Shown here one piece after another: positions 33,447 to 42,052 of a stretch of 64,000 nucleotides of DNA. Where the stretch lies: NCBI RefSeq assembly GCF_003732705.1, contig NZ_MOBR01000017.1, positions 62,001-126,000 on the forward strand, given 5' to 3'. This stretch comes from Pseudomonas frederiksbergensis (GTDB lineage Bacteria; Pseudomonadota; Gammaproteobacteria; Pseudomonadales; Pseudomonadaceae). The translations under genes and the position numbers were made by a program. The notes under the pieces are model-generated. The model was given only the letters and a program-made list of their open reading frames with translations. It made no database searches and had not been told where the DNA came from. How positions within the stretch are numbered: position 1 is the stretch's first letter; each line of letters starts with the position of its first letter.

Positions 33447-34961
33447 ATGTTCGAATCTGCCGAAATCGGTCACGCCATCGACAAAGAAACCTACGACGCC
33501 GAAGTACCGATCCTGCGTGAAGCCTTGCTCGAAGCGCAGTTCGAACTTCAGCAGCAGCAACGTTTCCCGGTGATCATTTTGATCAATGGCATCGAAGGCG
33601 CCGGCAAGGGCGAGACGGTCAAGTTGCTCAACGAATGGATGGACCCGCGCCTGATTGAGGTGCGCACCTTCGACCAGCAGACCGACGAAGAACTGGCCCG
33701 GCCACCGGCCTGGCGCTACTGGCGAATGCTTCCGGCCAAGGGCCGCATGGGGATTTTCTTCGGCAACTGGTACAGCCAGATGCTCCAGGGCCGCGTCCAT
33801 GGCGACTTCAAAAATGCGGTGCTGGACCAAGCGATCAACCAGTCCGAGCGTTTCGAAAAAATGCTCTGTGACGAAGGCGCGCTGATCTTCAAGTTCTGGT
33901 TCCACCTCTCCAAGCAGCAAATGAAGGCGCGCCTCAAGGCGCTGGCCGATGATCCGTTGCACAGTTGGCGCATCAGCCCGCTGGATTGGCAGCAGTCGCA
34001 AACCTACGACAAATTCGTCAAATACGGCGAGCGGGTATTGCGCCGCACCAGCCGCGACTACGCACCCTGGCATGTGATCGAAGGCGTCGACCCGCACTAC
34101 CGCAGCCTGACCGTTGGCCAAATCCTGCTTGAAGGGCTGCAAAGTGCCTTGAAACGGCCCGAGATCCATCCCGACAAGGTCAATGCGGCGCCACTGCCGA
34201 CCCATATCGATCAAATGAATGTGCTCGACAGCCTGGATTTGACCCAGCGTCTGGAGAAGGACGATTACGAAGAACAGCTGATTACCGAGCAGGCGCGGTT
34301 CTCTGGCCTGATGCGCGATAAACGCATGCGTCAGCACGCGTTGGTGGCGGTGTTTGAAGGCAATGATGCGGCGGGCAAGGGCGGGGCGATTCGACGGGTG
34401 GCGGCAGCGCTCGACCCACGGCAATACAGCATCGTGCCGATTGCCGCGCCCACCGAGGAAGAACGGGCGCAACCCTATCTGTGGCGCTTCTGGCGACACC
34501 TTCCGGCCAAGGGCAAGTTCACCGTGTTCGACCGTTCCTGGTACGGCCGGGTGCTGGTGGAGCGCATCGAAGGTTTCTGTCCGCCGGCGGATTGGCTGCG
34601 GGCTTACAGCGAGATCAACGATTTCGAAGAGCAAATCTCCGAGTCCCACGTCATCGTGGTCAAATTCTGGCTGGCCATCGACAAGCAGACGCAACTGGAG
34701 CGCTTCCAGGCTCGGGAGGACATCCCCTTCAAACGCTTCAAGATCACCGAAGACGACTGGCGCAACCGCGACAAGTGGGACGCGTATCGCGCCGCCGTCG
34801 GTGACATGGTCGATCGCACCAGCACCGAGATCTCGCCCTGGACCCTGGTGGAAGCCAACGACAAGCGCTGGGCGCGGGTGAAAGTGTTGCGCACGATTAA
34901 CCGGGCGCTGGAAGAGGCGTTCGAAAAGGCCGACAAGAAGGCCAAGAAGCACAAGAAGTGA
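33447..34961 (+). CDS. pap: polyphosphate:AMP phosphotransferase (tandem PPK2 domains)
   Basis: 504 residues. Two PPK2 domains in tandem: Walker A loops INGIEGAGKGETVKLLNEW (about residue 44) and FEGNDAAGKGGAIRRVAAAL (about 305). Each is followed by an RxP/ lid-type element and a W..R/K aromatic block (FGNWYSQML; FDRSWYGRVLVERIEGF). Transfers phosphate from polyphosphate to AMP, giving ADP. The start at 33447 has ACGGAG upstream; the longer frame would translate the REP. C-terminal tail is Lys-rich. Confidence 0.93.
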   Translation: MFESAEIGHAIDKETYDAEVPILREALLEAQFELQQQQRFPVIILINGIEGAGKGETVKLLNEWMDPRLIEVRTFDQQTDEELARPPAWRYWRMLPAKGRMGIFFGNWYSQMLQGRVHGDFKNAVLDQAINQSERFEKMLCDEGALIFKFWFHLSKQQMKARLKALADDPLHSWRISPLDWQQSQTYDKFVKYGERVLRRTSRDYAPWHVIEGVDPHYRSLTVGQILLEGLQSALKRPEIHPDKVNAAPLPTHIDQMNVLDSLDLTQRLEKDDYEEQLITEQARFSGLMRDKRMRQHALVAVFEGNDAAGKGGAIRRVAAALDPRQYSIVPIAAPTEEERAQPYLWRFWRHLPAKGKFTVFDRSWYGRVLVERIEGFCPPADWLRAYSEINDFEEQISESHVIVVKFWLAIDKQTQLERFQAREDIPFKRFKITEDDWRNRDKWDAYRAAVGDMVDRTSTEISPWTLVEANDKRWARVKVLRTINRALEEAFEKADKKAKKHKK

Positions 34962-35063
34962 AACGATGGTTGCGCATACGCGAGGTGAATGATTGTCGCG
35001 GTCGGTAATGGGGTGGACTTATGCTCGGTCCACTCCCAACCGACAACAACAATGAGGTATGCC

Positions 35064-36248
35064 ATGCGTGAAGTGGTGATCGTCGACAGCGTACGGACCG
35101 GCCTGGCCAAATCCTTTCGCGGCAAGTTCAATCAGACCCGCCCGGACGACATGGCGGCTCACTGCGTCAATGCGCTGCTCACCCGCAACGACATCGACCC
35201 GGCCAGCGTCGAGGATTGCATTGTCGGCGCCGGCTCCAACGAAGGCGCCCAGGGTTACAACATCGGGCGCAATGTCGCGGTGCTCTCGCACCTGGGCATC
35301 GGCACCGCCGGCATGACCCTCAACCGTTTCTGCTCCTCGGGCCTGCAAGCCATCGCGATTGCCGCCAACCAGATTGCCTCGGGTTGCAGCGACATCATCG
35401 TTGCCGGTGGCGTCGAATCCATCAGCCTGACCATGAAAAGCGTCAACACTGACAACCTGATCAACCCGTTGCTCAAGGAACAGGTGCCGGGCATCTATTT
35501 CCCGATGGGCCAGACTGCTGAAATCGTCGCCCGACGCTACAACGTCAGCCGTGAAGAACAGGATCTCTACGCGCTGCAAAGTCAGCAACGCACGGGTCAG
35601 GCCCAGGCTACCGGGTTGTTTGACGACGAAATCGTGCCGATGGCGGTCAGGTACCGGGTCGAAGACAAGGCCACCGGTCAGGTGCAGATCCTCGACGGCA
35701 TTGTCGATCGCGACGACTGCAACCGCCCGGACACCACCCTGCAAAGCCTCGCCGGTTTGAAACCGGTGTTCGCCGAGGACGGTTCGGTGACGGCGGGTAA
35801 CTCGTCGCAGTTGTCGGACGGGGCGTCCATGACCCTGGTGATGAGCCTGGAAAAAGCCCTGGAATTGGGACTCAAGCCCAAGGCGTTTTTCCGTGGTTTC
35901 ACCGTCGCCGGTTGTGCGCCGGATGAAATGGGCATCGGCCCGGTGTTCTCGGTGCCCAAGTTGCTCAAGGCCAAGGGTTTGCAGATTGCCGATATCGATT
36001 TGTGGGAACTCAACGAAGCGTTCGCGTCCCAGTGCCTGTACAGCCGTAATCGACTGGAAATCGATAACGCGAAGTACAACGTCAATGGCGGGTCGATTTC
36101 CATTGGGCATCCGTTTGGCATGACCGGATCGCGGCAGGTGGGGCATATCGTGCGGGAGTTACAGCGGCGCAATCTGCGTTACGGCGTGGTGACCATGTGC
36201 GTGGGGGGCGGGATGGGGGCTACGGGGTTGTTTGAGGCGGTGCGTTAA
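35064..36248 (+). CDS. acetyl-CoA acetyltransferase / thiolase
   Basis: 394 residues, complete thiolase. Nucleophilic Cys in LNRFCSSGLQAIAIAANQIA. The His of GGSISIGHPFGMTGSR and the second Cys of MCVGGGMGATGLFE complete the active site. Forms or cleaves acyl-CoA plus acetyl-CoA in fatty-acid oxidation or acetoacetyl-CoA metabolism; direction is not deducible. GAGGTATGCC precedes the ATG at 35064, and the reading starts on the family N-terminus REVVIVDSVRT. No FadB-type partner adjoins it. Confidence 0.93.
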   Translation: MREVVIVDSVRTGLAKSFRGKFNQTRPDDMAAHCVNALLTRNDIDPASVEDCIVGAGSNEGAQGYNIGRNVAVLSHLGIGTAGMTLNRFCSSGLQAIAIAANQIASGCSDIIVAGGVESISLTMKSVNTDNLINPLLKEQVPGIYFPMGQTAEIVARRYNVSREEQDLYALQSQQRTGQAQATGLFDDEIVPMAVRYRVEDKATGQVQILDGIVDRDDCNRPDTTLQSLAGLKPVFAEDGSVTAGNSSQLSDGASMTLVMSLEKALELGLKPKAFFRGFTVAGCAPDEMGIGPVFSVPKLLKAKGLQIADIDLWELNEAFASQCLYSRNRLEIDNAKYNVNGGSISIGHPFGMTGSRQVGHIVRELQRRNLRYGVVTMCVGGGMGATGLFEAVR

Positions 36249-36280
36249 ACCACAAGATTTGTGGCGACGATTAGATTGCT

Positions 36281-36346
36281 TTCGCGGGCAAGCCTCGCTC
36301 CTACAGGAGATCGCATTCCCCTGTAGGAGCGAGGCTTGCCCGCGAA
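36281..36346. repeat. REP doublet, family A
   Basis: 27-bp perfect arms (TTCGCGGGCAAGCCTCGCTC onward), 12-base spacer, between convergent genes. Confidence 0.9.
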
Positions 36347-36360
36347 TGGGGCCCCGCGGT

Positions 36361-36555
36361 CTATTGGTTTTTACTCTGAAGCTGCATCCGCTCGATATAG
36401 GCCTCTATCTCCCGCGCCGCTACTTCGGGGTTGTCAAACGGCCCCTCGAGGGTGTTTTCCCGGGTGCTGAAATACAACTCCCCGTTCACACGACACATCC
36501 GGTCACTGCGAAAGTGCGTGGCGGGGGCGTGGTCCTGGGCGCGCATGCCGTACAT
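36361..36555 (-). CDS. small hypothetical protein (DUF6316-like)
   Basis: 64 residues from the ATG at 36555, preceded by CAGGAGACCGCC. Pattern THFRSDRMCRVNGELYFST, then RENTLEGPFDN and EVAAREIEAYIERM is that of short conserved Pseudomonas proteins with a beta-hairpin and a C-terminal helix; the DUF6316 label is from memory and tentative. Cytoplasmic, function unknown. Confidence 0.72.
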   Translation of the reverse strand: MYGMRAQDHAPATHFRSDRMCRVNGELYFSTRENTLEGPFDNPEVAAREIEAYIERMQLQSKNQ

Positions 36556-36765
36556 GGCGGTCTCCTGTGGGATGGTCTCGTCTGCGGATCCAATGAGCTT
36601 AGATCTGAAGTACTTGCGGCGCCTGGTCAACTGATCGACGGCACTGCGTCAATTTAGCGTTGCGACCTGCACAGTTTCATTCGCGGCCAGCTCGCAACTG
36701 TCCCTGTGTGCCACACGGCGCTGAGCCTAGAATGGCGATTCTCGCCACTGGGCTTTGGGGTCGGC

Positions 36766-37719
36766 ATGCATATTTCATCGGGTCGCTGGGTTTACGGTCT
36801 GTTCCTGGCGTTGCTGACGGCGCTGCTGTGGGGCATTTTGCCGATCAAGCTCAAGCAAGTGCTGGAGGTGATGGACCCGGTGACGGTGACCTGGTTTCGC
36901 CTGTCGGTATCCGGCGGTTGCCTGTTCCTGTATCTGGCGGCGACCCAGCGTCTGCCGAGCCGCAAAGTGCTCGGCCCCAAGGGTGGCTGGCTGGTGCTGA
37001 TGGCGGTGCTCGGGCTGGTGGGCAATTACGTGCTGTACCTGATGGGCCTGAACCTGCTCAGCCCCGGCACTGCGCAACTGGTGGTGCAGATGGGGCCGAT
37101 CATGTTGCTGATCGCCAGCCTGTTTGTGTTCAAGGAGCGATTCAGCGTGGGGCAGGGGATTGGCCTGCTGGTGTTGCTGATCGGTTTCGGACTGTTTTTC
37201 AATCAGCGCCTGAGTGAGTTGCTCACTTCCCTGACGGATTACACCGCCGGCGTGTTGATGGTGCTGGCGGCGTCCACGGTCTGGGCCTTTTACGCCCTGG
37301 GCCAGAAGCAATTGCTGACGGTGTGGAATTCGTTGCAGGTGATGATGGTGATCTACCTGTTCTGCGCGCTGCTGCTGACGCCGTGGGTGCATCCACTGGA
37401 AGCGCTGAACCTGAGCCCTCGGCAAGGCTGGCTGCTGCTGGCGTGCTGCATGAACACACTGGTCGCCTATGGCGCATTTGCCGAAGCGTTGGCGCACTGG
37501 GAGGCTTCGCGGGTCAGTGCGACGTTGGCGATTACGCCGTTGGTGACGTTTGTTGCAGTGGCCGTGGCGGCGTGGGCGTGGCCGGAATATGTGCACGCCG
37601 AGACGATCAATGGCTTGGGTTATGGCGGGGCGGTGTTGGTGGTGCTGGGGTCGGCGCTGGTGGCGTTGGGGCCTTCGTTGATGGCGGGGCTCAGGGCTCG
37701 GCGTTTAAGGATGGCCTGA
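36766..37719 (+). CDS. EamA-family (DMT) transporter
   Basis: 317 residues with ten hydrophobic segments in two EamA repeats (about 5-140 and 150-295). Motifs are LLWGILPIKLKQV and DPVTVTWFRLSVSG at the start of repeat 1, and MVLAASTVWAFYALGQK for repeat 2. Exporters of this superfamily move amino acids or other metabolites outward; the substrate is unknown. The start at 36766 removes a non-hydrophobic 20-residue extension and follows a TTTGGGGT site. REP palindrome immediately after the stop. Confidence 0.9.
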   Translation: MHISSGRWVYGLFLALLTALLWGILPIKLKQVLEVMDPVTVTWFRLSVSGGCLFLYLAATQRLPSRKVLGPKGGWLVLMAVLGLVGNYVLYLMGLNLLSPGTAQLVVQMGPIMLLIASLFVFKERFSVGQGIGLLVLLIGFGLFFNQRLSELLTSLTDYTAGVLMVLAASTVWAFYALGQKQLLTVWNSLQVMMVIYLFCALLLTPWVHPLEALNLSPRQGWLLLACCMNTLVAYGAFAEALAHWEASRVSATLAITPLVTFVAVAVAAWAWPEYVHAETINGLGYGGAVLVVLGSALVALGPSLMAGLRARRLRMA

Positions 37720-37721
37720 AG

Positions 37722-37835
37722 ATGATCGTTCCCACGCTCTGCGTGGGAATGCCTCACTGGACGCTCTGCGTCCGCTTCAAAAGGGACGCGGAGCGTCCCG
37801 GGCTGCATTCCCACGCGGAGCGTGGGAACGATCAT
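37722..37835. repeat. REP-type palindrome, family C
   Basis: 31-bp arms (ATGATCGTTCCCACGCTC onward) with inner palindrome GGACGC.GAGCGTCC, between convergent EamA and fumC genes. Confidence 0.9.
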
Positions 37836-37850
37836 CTGTCACCGCAAATC

Positions 37851-39245
37851 TCAGCCTTTGGCGCCCGCTTCCAGCATATTCTCCGGTCGCACCCACGCAT
37901 CAAACTGCTCGTCGGTCAGATAACCCAGTTGCAACGCCGCCTCGCGCAAGGTCAGCCCTTCGCCGTAAGCCTTCTTGGCAATTTCCGCCGACTTGTCGTA
38001 GCCAATGTGCGGGTTCAACGCGGTCACCAGCATCAAGCCACGTTCCAGGTGTTCCGCCATTTTCTCGGCATCCGGTTCCAGCCCGGCGATGCAATGCTGC
38101 TGGAAGTTGCTGCAGCCATCGGCCAGCAGGCGAATCGACTGCAGCAGATTGTGGATGATCACCGGTTTGAACACGTTCAATTGCAGATGACCCTGACTCG
38201 CGGCAAAGCCAATCGCCACGTCGTTGCCCATCACCTGGCACGCCAGCATCGACAGGGCTTCGCACTGGGTCGGATTGACCTTGCCGGGCATGATCGAACT
38301 GCCGGGTTCGTTGGCCGGCAGCTTCACTTCGGCGAATCCGGCGCGTGGCCCGGAGCCGAGCAGACGCAAGTCGTTGGCGATTTTCATCAGGGTCACGGCC
38401 AGGGTTTTCAGCGCGCCTGACAGTGTGGTCAGCGGTTCATGGCCGGCGAGGGCGGCGAATTTGTTTGGCGCGGTGACGAACGGCAGGCCGGAGAGTGCCG
38501 CCAGTTCAGCGGCGATGGCCTCACCAAAGCCGTGGGGCGAGTTCAACCCGGTACCAACCGCCGTGCCGCCCTGGGCCAGTTCACAGACTTGGGGCAGGGC
38601 GCTGCGGATCGCCCGTTCGGCGTAATCCAGTTGCGCGATAAACGCGGACAGCTCCTGGCCGAAGGTGATCGGCGTCGCATCCATCATGTGGGTGCGGCCG
38701 GTCTTGACCAGTTTCATGTGCCGCGCCGACAGCTCGGCCAGCCCGCCCGACAATTCGCTGATCGCCGGTAGCAAGTGCTGCTGCACCGCCTGAACGGTGG
38801 CAATGTGCATGGCGGTGGGGAAGCAATCGTTGGAGCTCTGGGAGCGGTTGACGTGATCGTTGGGGTGCACCGGCGACTTGCCGCCGCGGGCGTTGCCGGC
38901 CAGTTCGTTGGCGCGACCGGCGATCACTTCGTTGACGTTCATGTTGCTCTGGGTGCCGCTGCCGGTCTGCCAGACCACCAGCGGGAACTGGTCGTCATGG
39001 CTGCCGTCGAGCACTTCGTCGGCGGCTTGTTCGATCAGCCGGGCGATGTCGGCCGGCAGGTCGCCATTGCGGTCATTGACCCGGGCCGCGGCTTTCTTGA
39101 TCAGCGCCAGGGCGTGCAGGACCGCCAGGGGCATACGTTCCTGACCGATGGCGAAGTTGATCAGCGAGCGTTGGGTCTGAGCGCCCCAGTAGGCCTCGTC
39201 CGGGACGTCCACTTCACCAAGGCTGTCGGTTTCGATACGGCTCAT
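37851..39245 (-). CDS. fumC: class II fumarate hydratase
   Basis: 464 residues, homotetrameric, iron-independent fumarase of the citric-acid cycle (fumarate to L-malate). Signature GSSIMPGKVNPTQ at about 317-329 with the catalytic Ser loop; GSGTQSNMNVNEV and HPNDHVNRSQSSND are the other two conserved active-site regions. AGGAG lies 8 nt before the ATG. Divergent from the DUF2059 gene across 192 bases. Confidence 0.95.
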   Translation of the reverse strand: MSRIETDSLGEVDVPDEAYWGAQTQRSLINFAIGQERMPLAVLHALALIKKAAARVNDRNGDLPADIARLIEQAADEVLDGSHDDQFPLVVWQTGSGTQSNMNVNEVIAGRANELAGNARGGKSPVHPNDHVNRSQSSNDCFPTAMHIATVQAVQQHLLPAISELSGGLAELSARHMKLVKTGRTHMMDATPITFGQELSAFIAQLDYAERAIRSALPQVCELAQGGTAVGTGLNSPHGFGEAIAAELAALSGLPFVTAPNKFAALAGHEPLTTLSGALKTLAVTLMKIANDLRLLGSGPRAGFAEVKLPANEPGSSIMPGKVNPTQCEALSMLACQVMGNDVAIGFAASQGHLQLNVFKPVIIHNLLQSIRLLADGCSNFQQHCIAGLEPDAEKMAEHLERGLMLVTALNPHIGYDKSAEIAKKAYGEGLTLREAALQLGYLTDEQFDAWVRPENMLEAGAKG

Positions 39246-39437
39246 CGGTCACACTCCTGAATGTCTGATTGCGCAGTTTAGGCCGTGTTCGGCCATTGTG
39301 GTTCCATCAGTCTGTTTTTTGACCACCGGGCCTTACAAATCAAGGCCTGTAAGGGTTGGGGGTTGAGCCATGGCGTTTTTTAGGCGCAGAATGGTCGCCC
39401 TTGGGGTTTTACCTCGCCTGCTAGAAAAGGAAACTCG

Positions 39438-39971
39438 ATGACTCGTCTTCGTGCCATCTGTACCGCGGTTGCACTGGTTTGCGCCAGCGGCCAGGTTTTT
39501 GCCGATACCGCCAGCCACAACGCCAGTGCCGAAGCTTTCCTGACCCTGGCGCACGCTGACAAATTGGGCACTCCGGTGTACATGCAAGTGCAGCAAATGT
39601 TCGCTCAGCGCTTTGAACAGACCAAAGCCCCTGAATCGAAAAAAGCCCTGCTGGAAACCTACCAGGCCAAGGCCAACGCCGCTCTGGACCAAGCCATTGG
39701 CTGGAACAAGCTGAAACCTGACATGGTCAAGCTCTACACCACCAACTTCAGCGAATCCGAGCTCAAGGACCTGGTTGCGTTCTACCAGTCGCCACTGGGC
39801 AAGAAAGTCCTCGAAAAAATGCCGCAGCTGACCCAGCAATCGGCCCAGATGACCCAGGCCAAGCTCGAAAGCGCCGTGCCAGTGGTCAACAAACTGTTGG
39901 CTGACATGACCAATGAGCTGGATCCTAAAGGCGCCGCTGCTGCTCCTGCTCCTGCCAAGAAAAAGCCTTAA
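39438..39971 (+). CDS. DUF2059 periplasmic protein
   Basis: 177 residues. Signal peptide 1-22 (ending VFA). Mature part is helical with the DUF2059 core TTNFSESELKDLVAFYQSPL then GKKVLEKMPQL; the C-terminus is an Ala/Pro/Lys tail. Function unknown. It precedes bolA by 12 bases in a conserved Pseudomonas gene order. Confidence 0.9.
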   Translation: MTRLRAICTAVALVCASGQVFADTASHNASAEAFLTLAHADKLGTPVYMQVQQMFAQRFEQTKAPESKKALLETYQAKANAALDQAIGWNKLKPDMVKLYTTNFSESELKDLVAFYQSPLGKKVLEKMPQLTQQSAQMTQAKLESAVPVVNKLLADMTNELDPKGAAAAPAPAKKKP

Positions 39972-39983
39972 GCGGAGTCGGGT

Positions 39984-40283
39984 ATGACCATGCAACAACG
40001 CATCGAATCGACGCTGGGGCTGTTGCAGCCCGAGCACCTGCAAGTGCTGGATGAAAGCCACATGCACAGCCGTGGGTTGCAAACCCACTTCAAGGCCGTG
40101 GTGGTCAGCCAGCAGTTCGAAGGGCTCAATCGCGTCAAGCGCCACCAGAAGGTCTACGGCACGCTGGGCGAGCTGATGGGTGAGTTTCATGCGTTGGCGC
40201 TGCATACCTACACGCCTGAAGAATGGGCACAGATGGATGCGGCTCCGGCCTCACCGACCTGTGCTGGCGGCAGCTCGCATTGA
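39984..40283 (+). CDS. bolA: BolA-family protein
   Basis: 99 residues. BolA/YrbA fold with conserved blocks LQPEHLQVLDESHMHSRG and HFKAVVVSQQFEGLNRVKRH and an invariant-type His (ALALHTYTPEEW). BolA proteins partner with monothiol glutaredoxins in iron-sulfur trafficking and affect cell shape and stress response. GGAGTCGGGT precedes the ATG. Probably co-transcribed with the DUF2059 gene; a REP doublet and a terminator follow. Confidence 0.92.
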   Translation: MTMQQRIESTLGLLQPEHLQVLDESHMHSRGLQTHFKAVVVSQQFEGLNRVKRHQKVYGTLGELMGEFHALALHTYTPEEWAQMDAAPASPTCAGGSSH

Positions 40284-40294
40284 TGTCCTGCCAC

Positions 40295-40364
40295 CTGTAG
40301 GAGCAAGGCTTGCCCGCGATGGCGTCCTCAAGATCGCTATCGCGGGCAAGCCTTGCTCCTACAG
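40295..40364. repeat. REP doublet, family A
   Basis: CTGTAGGAGCAAGGCTTGCC and its inverted copy, starting 12 bases after the bolA stop. Confidence 0.88.
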
Positions 40365-40390
40365 GGAGCGTTATTTTTGCTAGAATCCGC

Positions 40391-40420
40391 AACGCGCCGC
40401 TCACCCGGCGCGTTTTTTTT
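40391..40420 (+). terminator. rho-independent terminator between bolA and trhO
   Basis: ACGCGCCG-CTCACC-CGGCGCGT followed by eight T residues. Confidence 0.88.
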
Positions 40421-40467
40421 CGCATCCGGTTCACCCCTTACGAGGGTAGCCACCTGGAGAATCACCC

Positions 40468-41409
40468 ATGACACAACAGATTGTCGTGGCGGCACTGTAT
40501 AAGTTCGTCACCCTGGAAAACTACGTCGAAATGCGCGAGCCATTGCTGCAAGCGATGGTCGACAACGGCATCAAAGGCACCCTGTTGATCGCCGAAGAAG
40601 GCATCAACGGCACCGTGTCCGGCAGTCGCGAAGGCATCGACGGGCTGATGGCCTGGCTCAAGAACGACCCGCGCATGGACGATATCGACCACAAAGAATC
40701 GTACTGCGACGACCAGCCGTTCTACCGCACCAAGGTCAAGCTCAAGAAAGAAATCGTCACCCTTGGCGTTGACGGCGTGGACCCGAACAAAACCGTTGGC
40801 ACCTACGTCGATCCGCAAAACTGGAACGCGCTGATCAGCGACCCGCAAGTGCTGTTGATCGATACCCGCAACGATTACGAAGTCGCGATCGGCACCTTTG
40901 AAGGCGCCATCGATCCGAAAACCACCAGTTTTCGCGAATTCCCCGACTACATCAAAGAACACTTCGACCCGGCCGTGCACAAGAAAGTCGCGATGTTCTG
41001 CACCGGTGGCATTCGCTGCGAAAAGGCTTCGAGCTTCATGCTCAGCCAAGGCTTCGATGAGGTCTATCACCTCAAGGGCGGGATTCTGAAGTACCTCGAA
41101 GAGGTGCCGCAGGAAGAAACCAAGTGGCAGGGCGACTGCTTCGTGTTCGACAACCGCGTGACCGTGCGCCACGACTTGAGCGAAGGCGACTACGATCAGT
41201 GTCATGCCTGTCGTACACCGATCAGCGCCTCCGACCGTGCATCCGAGCACTACGTGGCTGGCATCAGTTGCCCGCATTGCTGGGATAAGCTGAGCGAGAA
41301 AACCCGTCGCAGTGCCATCGATCGGCAGAAGCAGATCGAACTGGCCAAGGCGCGCAACTTGCCGCACCCGATCGGTTACAACTACAAGCAAACCCCTTCC
41401 GAGGCTTGA
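40468..41409 (+). CDS. trhO: oxygen-dependent tRNA uridine(34) hydroxylase (rhodanese type)
   Basis: 313 residues. The N-terminal ferredoxin-like region (AEEGINGTVSGSREGID) precedes a rhodanese domain (about 120-225) with active-site Cys in MFCTGGIRCEKASSFML. A C-terminal Cys-rich region follows (CHACRTPISASD, SCPHCWD), as in TrhO/YceA. Hydroxylates the wobble uridine to start cmo5U formation. GGAG precedes the ATG. Four bases separate it from the DsbA-family gene. Confidence 0.93.
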   Translation: MTQQIVVAALYKFVTLENYVEMREPLLQAMVDNGIKGTLLIAEEGINGTVSGSREGIDGLMAWLKNDPRMDDIDHKESYCDDQPFYRTKVKLKKEIVTLGVDGVDPNKTVGTYVDPQNWNALISDPQVLLIDTRNDYEVAIGTFEGAIDPKTTSFREFPDYIKEHFDPAVHKKVAMFCTGGIRCEKASSFMLSQGFDEVYHLKGGILKYLEEVPQEETKWQGDCFVFDNRVTVRHDLSEGDYDQCHACRTPISASDRASEHYVAGISCPHCWDKLSEKTRRSAIDRQKQIELAKARNLPHPIGYNYKQTPSEA

Positions 41410-41413
41410 ATCC

Positions 41414-42052
41414 ATGTCTGCTCGCCGCCTGCTCTATGTGATGGACCCGATGTGTTCCTGGTGCTGGGGTTTCGCGCCGGTGGCCGAAGCGCTGGTCGAG
41501 CAGGCACAGGCAGCGGGTGTGGAGTTGCATCTGGTGGTGGGCGGTTTGCGCACCGGCAGTGGCTCGGCCCTGGAGCCGACCACCCGGCGCTACATTCTTG
41601 AGCACTGGCAGGCGGTCACCGAGGCTACCGGCCAACCGTTCAAGACTGAAGGCGCGTTACCTGACGGCTTTGTCTACGACACCGAACCCGCCTGTCGGGC
41701 GCTGGTGACGGCGCGCAGCCTGGCGCCGGATTGCGCCTGGAAACTGCTCGGGCTGATTCAGCATGCGTTCTATGCCGAAGGCCGCGACGTCACCCACGCC
41801 AGTGTGCTGGTGGAGTTGGCGGAGCAGGCCGGGTTGCCGCGCATCGAGTTCGCCGCGGCGTTCGACCGCGCCGATCAGCACGCCGCGACCGCCGCCGATT
41901 TCACCTGGGTCCAGGACCTCGGCATCGCCGGGTTCCCGACCTTGCTGGCCGAGCGCGATGGGCAACTGGCGCTGCTGACCAATGGCTATCAACCCTTGAG
42001 TGTCCTGTCACCGCTGCTCGGCCGCTGGCTGGAGCGCGCTGCCTGTGCATGA
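41414..42052 (+). CDS. DsbA-family thioredoxin-fold protein with CSWC motif
   Basis: 212 residues from the ATG at 41414. DPMCSWCWGFAPV at the N-terminus gives CxxC in a cytoplasmic (no signal peptide) DsbA/FrnE-like fold. The cis-Pro loop is expected at GIAGFPTLLAERDG. Probable thiol-disulfide or glutathione-type oxidoreductase; substrate unknown. Its stop overlaps the start of the ABC gene by 8 bases, so the two are translationally linked. Confidence 0.88.
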   Translation: MSARRLLYVMDPMCSWCWGFAPVAEALVEQAQAAGVELHLVVGGLRTGSGSALEPTTRRYILEHWQAVTEATGQPFKTEGALPDGFVYDTEPACRALVTARSLAPDCAWKLLGLIQHAFYAEGRDVTHASVLVELAEQAGLPRIEFAAAFDRADQHAATAADFTWVQDLGIAGFPTLLAERDGQLALLTNGYQPLSVLSPLLGRWLERAACA